The notes below the pieces were generated by a model. It did not search any database. It saw only the letters and a list, made by a program, of their open reading frames with translations, and had not been told where the DNA came from. Made by a program: the position numbers and the translations under genes. A stretch of 18,127 bases of DNA. It comes from an uncultured Flavobacterium sp. Its GTDB lineage: Bacteria; Bacteroidota; Bacteroidia; Flavobacteriales; Flavobacteriaceae. The stretch lies in assembly GCF_946479975.1 (NCBI RefSeq), contig NZ_CAMLIX010000091.1:1-18127 (forward strand). Direction: 5' to 3'. Shown here piece after piece: positions 14,323-18,127 of the stretch; position 1 is the stretch's first letter; every line of letters starts with the position of its first letter.

Positions 14323-14820
14323 ATGAAAAAGATCATTTTATCAGCCATTATGCTTTTTGGATTAGCATTTACGGCTCAATCACAAGAAATTTCAAAACAC
14401 GCGCTGGGAGTACGTTTAGGAGACAATAACGGATTTGGAGGCGAGGTATCTTATCAATTAGGATTAAATCAAAAAAACAGACTTGAATTTGATTTAGGCT
14501 GGAGAAACAGTAGAGATGTTGACGCTATCAAAGGTGTTGCCCTTTACCAATGGGTTTGGAACATCGATGGAGGTTTTAACTGGTACGCAGGTGTCGGTGG
14601 TGGAGTTGCCGCTTGGGATTATGACTACCGCTTCAACGATAACAGATTTAAAGACAGCGGAACTTACGTTTTTGCAGCTGGAGATGTTGGTATCGAATAC
14701 AGATTCAAAGAAATACCATTAACATTATCATTAGATGCTAGACCTGAAATTGGTTCAGGATATTATGACGATGATAATTTCGGATTTGACGTTGGTTTAG
14801 GCGTTAAATTCAGATTCTAA
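14323..14820 (+). CDS. Small outer-membrane beta-barrel protein
   Basis: A 165-aa exported protein. A signal peptide (MKKIILSAIMLFGLAFTAQS, cleavage near residue 20) is followed by alternating amphipathic strands rich in Gly and aromatics: ALGVRLGDNNGFGGEVSYQL, RLEFDLGWR, WNIDGGFNWYAGVGGGVAAW, YVFAAGDVGIEYRF, LTLSLDARPEIG, and FGFDVGLGVKFRF. The sequence ends in Phe, the usual C-terminal residue for BamA-assembled barrels. About eight strands would fit an OmpA/OmpW-like small barrel. No ligand or enzymatic residues are evident, so function is unknown. It has its own promoter element and a strong terminator, so it is monocistronic. Confidence 0.85.
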   Translation: MKKIILSAIMLFGLAFTAQSQEISKHALGVRLGDNNGFGGEVSYQLGLNQKNRLEFDLGWRNSRDVDAIKGVALYQWVWNIDGGFNWYAGVGGGVAAWDYDYRFNDNRFKDSGTYVFAAGDVGIEYRFKEIPLTLSLDARPEIGSGYYDDDNFGFDVGLGVKFRF

Positions 14821-14850
14821 AATAGAAAAACAAAAAAAATTGTAAAAAGA

Positions 14851-14883
14851 AACCTGTCCTTTTAAAGTGACAGGTTTTTTTTA
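14851..14883 (+). terminator. Rho-independent terminator of the beta-barrel gene
   Basis: AACCTGTC (14851-14858), a 10-nt loop and GACAGGTT (14869-14876) are followed by a T-run. It starts 31 nt after the stop codon. Confidence 0.88.
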
Positions 14884-14908
14884 TACAAATTGATTTTAGC
14901 CCACTGTT

Positions 14909-14933
14909 GTCAGGCTGAGCGGAGTCGAAGCCC
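14909..14933. repeat. Dispersed GGCTGAGCGGAGTCGAAGCC repeat unit
   Basis: GTCAGGCTGAGCGGAGTCGA followed by AGCCC is a short repeat that I recognise from memory as scattered in intergenic regions of Flavobacterium and other Bacteroidota. GGCT and AGCC at its ends can pair. It is G+C-rich against the surrounding sequence and ends directly next to the stop codon of the lipoprotein gene (14934). Confidence 0.7.
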
Positions 14934-15356
14934 TTATTTAATTATAATCTCCTTTTTAGAATGAATTTTCACTACCGTGTAAGGATATGAGATTACCTGC
15001 ATTGTCATAGCATCTTTTGCAGGACTATTTTCTTTTACTGTTATAATAATATTCTTATCGGTTTCTTCGACATTTTCAACATCAATTGAATAACCGCTGG
15101 TATTTTTTTCTCCCATATTCAAGATGACATAATTATAATCGTGAACGTTCGGGTTTTTCATTTTATCAGCCAAAAGCGGATCATTTTCCAACATTTTGAT
15201 TTCGTTTGGCTCAGTCAAAATTTCAAAAAATTTGATATTGCCGCCACCGTCAGATTGTTTCGTTAAAACTTCATACAATTTGTTCGAACTTTCAACTTTC
15301 TTCACTCCGCACGAAATCATAACAAAAATTACTAAAACAGAAATTACTTTTTTCAT
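14934..15356 (-). CDS. Lipoprotein with PrcB-type C-terminal domain
   Basis: A 140-aa protein with a lipoprotein signal peptide (lipobox MISC, Cys16 lipidated), so membrane anchored and outside the cytosol. Residues about 75-135 match the PrcB C-terminal pattern: YVILNMGEKNTSGYSI (the G-x-x-x-T-x-GY-x-I turn), IITVKENSPAKD, and QVISYPYTVVKI. In spirochaetes PrcB belongs to a protease complex; the role in other bacteria is unknown. It begins 16 nt after bshA, so it is the second gene of that operon. Unlike most genes here, it has a clear Shine-Dalgarno, AAGGAG at 15361-15366, 4 nt from the ATG. The stop codon abuts a dispersed repeat, and I see no separate terminator. Confidence 0.78.
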   Translation of the reverse strand: MKKVISVLVIFVMISCGVKKVESSNKLYEVLTKQSDGGGNIKFFEILTEPNEIKMLENDPLLADKMKNPNVHDYNYVILNMGEKNTSGYSIDVENVEETDKNIIITVKENSPAKDAMTMQVISYPYTVVKIHSKKEIIIK

Positions 15357-15360
15357 TTAT

Positions 15361-15366
15361 CTCCTT
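15361..15366 (-). promoter_or_regulatory. Shine-Dalgarno sequence of the PrcB-like lipoprotein gene
   Basis: The minus strand reads AAGGAG, then 4 nt, then ATG. Strong Shine-Dalgarno sites are rare in Flavobacterium, where the anti-SD end of 16S rRNA is largely unused, so this one stands out from its neighbours. Confidence 0.65.
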
Positions 15367-15372
15367 TTTAAA

Positions 15373-16518
15373 TTAGTGCTTTTCATACTTATAATCGTCC
15401 ACCGCTTTTTGATATAAAGCTTCATACTTAGGCAGAATATTTTTAATATCAAACTTTCTAGCAACTTCAAGAGCATTAGCTTTAAACTGTTTCAAAACGG
15501 CATCATCTTTTAATATTTTCAAAGCATTTTCGGCCATTTCTTCCACATTTCCAACATCACTTAAATAGCCAGAAAATCCGTCAAAATTAACCTCAGGCAA
15601 ACCTCCAGAATTACTAGAAATTACAGGAACACCAAGAGCCATTGCTTCTAAAGCAGCCAAACCAAAACTTTCAGTTTCAGAAGGCAGTAAAAACAAATCG
15701 GTCATGCACAAGATTTTGTCAATTTCGTGACTGTTTCCAAAGAAAATCACTTTATCCAAAATACCCAATTCCTGACACAGAATCTCTGCTTTTTCTTTCT
15801 CAGGACCATCTCCAACCATCATCAATTTAGCTGGAATTTCCTTTTGAACATTATAGAAAATTTTAATAATATCTGGAATACGTTTCACTTTTCTAAAATT
15901 ACTAATATGCGTAATAATACGCTCATTTTCATTTGCCATCACATAACGATGACATGGCGCTAGAGGATCTTTTTTTACTTTATCCAATTCAATAAAATTC
16001 GGAATTACCTTTATTTTATTTTTGATTTTGAATAATTTCAACGTATCATCTTTCAAACTCTGCGAAACCGAAGTCACATAATCCGATTTGTTGATGCTAA
16101 AAGTTACCGCGGGCTTATAAAAAGGATGATTTCCAACAAGTGTAATATCAGTTCCGTGAAGCGTTGTAACCATCGGAAGATTAATTCCTTCGTTCTTCAG
16201 CATTTGTTTCGCCATATAACCCGCATAAGCGTGAGGAATAGCATAATGCACGTGCAGAAGTTCAATTTTATACAACTTAACCATATCGACCAATTTGCTC
16301 GATAGCGCTAATTCATAAGGCTGGTAATGAAACAATGGATATTCCGGAACATTTACTTCGTGATAATGCACATTCGGATTTAGAAGTGCCAACCGCACCG
16401 GCTGACTGTATGTAATAAAATGTATTTCGTGTCCTCTTCTGGCTAATTCGAGACCTAACTCTGTGGCTACTACGCCACTACCTCCAAAAGTAGGATAACA
16501 AACAATTGCTATTTTCAT
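15373..16518 (-). CDS. bshA: N-acetyl-alpha-D-glucosaminyl L-malate synthase (bacillithiol synthesis)
   Basis: A 381-aa GT4-family, GT-B fold retaining glycosyltransferase of the cytosol. It transfers GlcNAc from UDP-GlcNAc to L-malate, the first step of bacillithiol synthesis. The N-terminus MKIAIVCYPTFGGSGVVATE with the glycine loop GGSG (12-15) is specific to BshA. Also seen are HVHYAIPHA (89-97), LHGTDIT (120-126), SNFRKVKR (206-213), VGDGPE (235-240), the nucleotide-sugar motif ESFGLAALEAM (283-293, the E-x7-E pair Glu283 and Glu291) and SGGLPEV (304-310). Length is as expected. bshB and bshC are not in the window. The next gene, a PrcB-like lipoprotein, is 16 nt downstream. Upstream lie weak -7 candidates (TATTTTCG at 16537-16544, TAATTTTG at 16591-16598) and, beyond them, structured RNA copy 2. 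Confidence 0.94.
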   Translation of the reverse strand: MKIAIVCYPTFGGSGVVATELGLELARRGHEIHFITYSQPVRLALLNPNVHYHEVNVPEYPLFHYQPYELALSSKLVDMVKLYKIELLHVHYAIPHAYAGYMAKQMLKNEGINLPMVTTLHGTDITLVGNHPFYKPAVTFSINKSDYVTSVSQSLKDDTLKLFKIKNKIKVIPNFIELDKVKKDPLAPCHRYVMANENERIITHISNFRKVKRIPDIIKIFYNVQKEIPAKLMMVGDGPEKEKAEILCQELGILDKVIFFGNSHEIDKILCMTDLFLLPSETESFGLAALEAMALGVPVISSNSGGLPEVNFDGFSGYLSDVGNVEEMAENALKILKDDAVLKQFKANALEVARKFDIKNILPKYEALYQKAVDDYKYEKH

Positions 16519-16660
16519 GGATTAAATTTAATTCTACGAAAATACTCAAAAATCACGTTTAAATACGCTTTTAAATTGTTAGATTTTTGACAAAATTAGA
16601 TTAATTCTAGTTAATAAATATTTTTAGAAGCAGCACCTTCTCGGATAAAAACAACTTTCA

Positions 16661-16730
16661 GTCCCGCTGTCCACTATATCTTTTTCTGTCTAAAGAAGCC
16701 AGAAAAAGGATATCGCTCCCATCGGGGCTA
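16661..16730 (-). ncRNA. Structured RNA element (possible Flavo-1-like family), copy 2
   Basis: On the minus strand the outer stem CCCG (16723-16726) pairs with CGGG (16663-16666). Inside, ATATC-C-TTTTTCTG (16700-16713) pairs with CAGAAAAA-GATAT (16676-16688) with one bulged base. The words flanking the hairpin (CGATGGGAGC, GTGGACAGCGGGAC) align with those of copy 1 at 417-528 (GGGATAGAAGC, GCGGATAGCCCGAC). The outer stem has its base pairs flipped between copies. It lies 143 nt upstream of bshA and 31 nt downstream of the 34-residue peptide gene, both on the same strand, so it may be a 3' end structure or part of a bshA leader. Strand is inferred from copy 1. Confidence 0.6.
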
Positions 16731-16760
16731 GATTAGACCTTTTGTTTTTCAAATCACGTT

Positions 16761-16865
16761 CTAAAACTGAGCAGCAATAAAAAGAAGAATTTGAAAAATT
16801 AACAACAGCCAGAAAAATAATAACGAAGGTTCTACAGTGTCAGAAATATATTGATTCAATTTCAT
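16761..16865 (-). CDS. 34-residue membrane peptide, translationally coupled to upstream gene
   Basis: The start codon ATG (16863-16865) overlaps the TGA stop of the preceding membrane protein gene as ATGA, the classic arrangement for coupled translation. The peptide begins MKLNQYISDTVEP and then has one long hydrophobic helix (about residues 15-32, SLLFFWLLLIFQILLFIAA), ending in QF and TAG. It is short enough to be missed by usual gene callers. No family is recognisable. The overlap, the clear membrane-helix design and the low chance of such a helix in random sequence support a real gene, but only inferentially. Confidence 0.5.
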   Translation of the reverse strand: MKLNQYISDTVEPSLLFFWLLLIFQILLFIAAQF

Positions 16866-17407
16866 CGAAACCACTTCGGATATTTTAATTCTTTATTACT
16901 AAAATCGACATCATCAAGATTGATTTTTTTGAACACATAATTAATAATTCTTTTTTTAATTCTAGAACTTTCTTTATCGTTTCTATTAGCTTCTAAAAGC
17001 TGTAATTTTAACATTGTCTGATTAGAAACTGCACTTGTTAAATTATTGGAAGCCGTGATTTTTTCTACTAAAAAAACAACTTTAGAATTAAGATAACTGG
17101 CAAAATTTTCATTCTTCCATGTTAAATATATCATTTGCTGAATTGCAACTTTATTAGCAATCAAAAAATATAAAATAGCAAAAATTGGCGCTCCCGCAAG
17201 TAATATAAATCCAGGTATATTATTCATTGCCAAACCTATTATAAATGCATAAACATTTCCATGTCCTCCACCAGCAAAATCTGCATTTTGAAAAAGAATA
17301 ATTGTGAAAAAGAGCATCGTTATTATAGTTCCGCAAACCGTTATTACCAGCCATCTCAAACTAGATTTAGCTGAAATACTTGCAGCCATCTTTATTTCTT
17401 CTTTCAT
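16862..17407 (-). CDS. Multi-pass membrane protein, unknown function
   Basis: A 181-aa protein. A short basic N-terminal tail precedes hydrophobic segments at about 19-40 (WLVITVCGTIITMLFFTIILF), 52-62 and 64-84 (PGFILLAGAPIFAILYFLIAN). A loop FAGGGHGN at 44-51 separates the first two. The C-terminal half (about 90-181) is charged and helical (SSRIKKRIINYVFKKINLDD), probably cytosolic. No known domain is recognised. The first ATG gives MKEEIKM; the second Met (residue 7) is an alternative start. A near-match TATTATTG (17437-17444, minus) could be its -7 element. Its stop overlaps the start of a 34-residue membrane peptide, suggesting that the two work together. Confidence 0.78.
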   Translation of the reverse strand: MKEEIKMAASISAKSSLRWLVITVCGTIITMLFFTIILFQNADFAGGGHGNVYAFIIGLAMNNIPGFILLAGAPIFAILYFLIANKVAIQQMIYLTWKNENFASYLNSKVVFLVEKITASNNLTSAVSNQTMLKLQLLEANRNDKESSRIKKRIINYVFKKINLDDVDFSNKELKYPKWFR

Positions 17408-17469
17408 AAAAATTTAAATTATCATTTTTCGTAAAACAATAATACAGAATTAACATTTAAAATCCCGTT

Positions 17470-17511
17470 AAAAACAATAAAGGCATGAAATAAAAATTTC
17501 ATGCCTTTATT
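17470..17511 (-). terminator. Strong terminator of the conserved hypothetical gene at 17528
   Basis: A perfect 16-bp stem, AATAAAGGCATGAAAT (17476-17491) and ATTTCATGCCTTTATT (17496-17511), has a 4-nt loop. On minus it is followed by GTTTTT. It starts 17 nt after the stop codon. Confidence 0.88.
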
Positions 17512-17527
17512 AAAATATTAAAAAATC

Positions 17528-18010
17528 TTAGAAAAATCTGCTGTGCCAGCTGTCTGCAGCAGGAACTTCCCAAGCATCATTAAATTCTTCAATATTAGTA
17601 ACCAAATTATTAAACACGATAGTATTTCCAGTTACTGCTTTATCTTTTACCATTTTCTTGAAATCAATTAATGGTTTGTGTGCAATATGTTCTCCAAGTT
17701 TAAAAGTAACGTTCATTTTGTCTAACAAATCAACATCGTATTTTTTTTCTAAAGCTTGAATAAATTCAACAGAACTATCAATAGAACATCCTGTAGCAGG
17801 CTGTATATCTTGATTTACTGCTAATATAATAAATCGATTGTATTTTAATAAATAAGAAGCTTCAAGACTTGTTCCGTGTGCGGCCCATTGCTCAACAAAA
17901 GCTTTTAAGTCAGTTTCAATTTCAGAAAACTCTTCCTCAGAAAACTTTCTGTTCGATTGGTAAATCCAGATTCTAGATTCGCCTGGTAAATCTTCAAAAG
18001 GTATATACAT
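17528..18010 (-). CDS. Conserved Bacteroidota protein of unknown function
   Basis: A 160-aa soluble protein without signal peptide or membrane segment. It begins MYIPFEDLPGESRIWIYQSNRKF, a start that I recognise from a family widespread in Flavobacteriia, in which members are often labelled as ABC transporter ATPase. That label is not supported: there is no Walker A, signature LSGGQ or Walker B motif, and the protein is too short. Conserved-looking features are WAAHGTSLEASYLLKYNRFIIL (43-64, split by the start of a beta strand), a CSID segment around Cys74, DLLDKMNVTF, and a Trp-rich end (SWHSRFF). No catalytic pattern can be assigned. It is a single gene with a strong terminator. Confidence 0.85.
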   Translation of the reverse strand: MYIPFEDLPGESRIWIYQSNRKFSEEEFSEIETDLKAFVEQWAAHGTSLEASYLLKYNRFIILAVNQDIQPATGCSIDSSVEFIQALEKKYDVDLLDKMNVTFKLGEHIAHKPLIDFKKMVKDKAVTGNTIVFNNLVTNIEEFNDAWEVPAADSWHSRFF

Positions 18011-18015
18011 TTTTA

Positions 18016-18050
18016 ATTTTAGATTTTAAATTGTTGATTTTAGATTTCTG
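18016..18050. repeat. Direct repeat ATTTTAGATTT (two copies) in the leader of the 17528 gene
   Basis: ATTTTAGATTT occurs at about 18016 and again at about 18040, directly upstream of the start codon at 18010 on the other strand. Such A/T-rich TAAAATC words are common in Flavobacterium leaders. No TAnnTTTG element could be found here. Confidence 0.45.
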
Positions 18051-18070
18051 AAAGTTTTAAGCTCAAAAAC

Positions 18071-18102
18071 CTTTGTCGCTTTGTTACTTTGTCACTTTGA
18101 AC
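18071..18102. repeat. 8-bp tandem repeat (4 units)
   Basis: CTTTGTCG, CTTTGTTA, CTTTGTCA and CTTTGAAC follow one another without gaps. The unit CTTTGT(c/t)(a/g) differs in sequence and period from the heptamer array at 1716. It lies about 60-90 nt upstream of the start codon at 18010. Confidence 0.6.
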
Positions 18103-18127
18103 CTCAGACTACAAATCTTGTGCATTC

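Overview
The window looks like chromosomal core sequence from a Bacteroidota bacterium, most likely Flavobacterium. The evidence is the low G+C content and the repeated TAnnTTTG promoter elements (several with a TTG 18-19 nt upstream). Most start codons lack a Shine-Dalgarno sequence. The genes have a Flavobacterium-type character (bacillithiol synthase BshA, a periplasmic TPR hybrid kinase, a plant-type glutaminyl cyclase lipoprotein) and the dispersed repeats are of familiar Flavobacterium kinds. The genus is an inference. I see no phage, transposase, CRISPR array or defence island.

Left part (1-2060): the 5' part of a transaldolase-family gene on the minus strand, running off the left edge, with a structured RNA element in its leader; then a minus-strand pair (short-chain dehydrogenase, tiny membrane protein) and the SRP RNA gene with its own promoter and terminator. 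Next (2068-7047) come a glutaminyl-peptide cyclotransferase lipoprotein and two histidine-degradation enzymes, HutI and a HutG-like formimidoylglutamase. The two Hut genes are separated by a repeat-rich 583-bp gap and an oppositely oriented coiled-coil membrane protein. The gap contains a 205-bp tandem duplication and a cluster of short palindromes.

Middle (7182-13191): a DEAD-box RNA helicase converges on a hybrid histidine kinase; their stop codons overlap by 4 bp inside the loop of a shared bidirectional terminator. Then come a dicarboxylate/amino acid:cation symporter and chorismate synthase AroC, both minus strand.

Right part (13380-18127): an LpxH-like metallophosphoesterase and a small outer-membrane beta-barrel protein on the plus strand. 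On the minus strand are bshA with a PrcB-like lipoprotein downstream, a membrane protein overlapping an unlisted 34-residue membrane peptide (ATGA overlap), and a conserved cytosolic protein of unknown function.

Most genes are housekeeping or metabolic, transcribed singly or in pairs. The most interesting material is non-coding. Two diverged copies of what appears to be one structured RNA family (417-528 and 16661-16730, both minus strand) keep a stem through two compensatory base-pair flips. The first sits between a good promoter and the start codon of the transaldolase gene.
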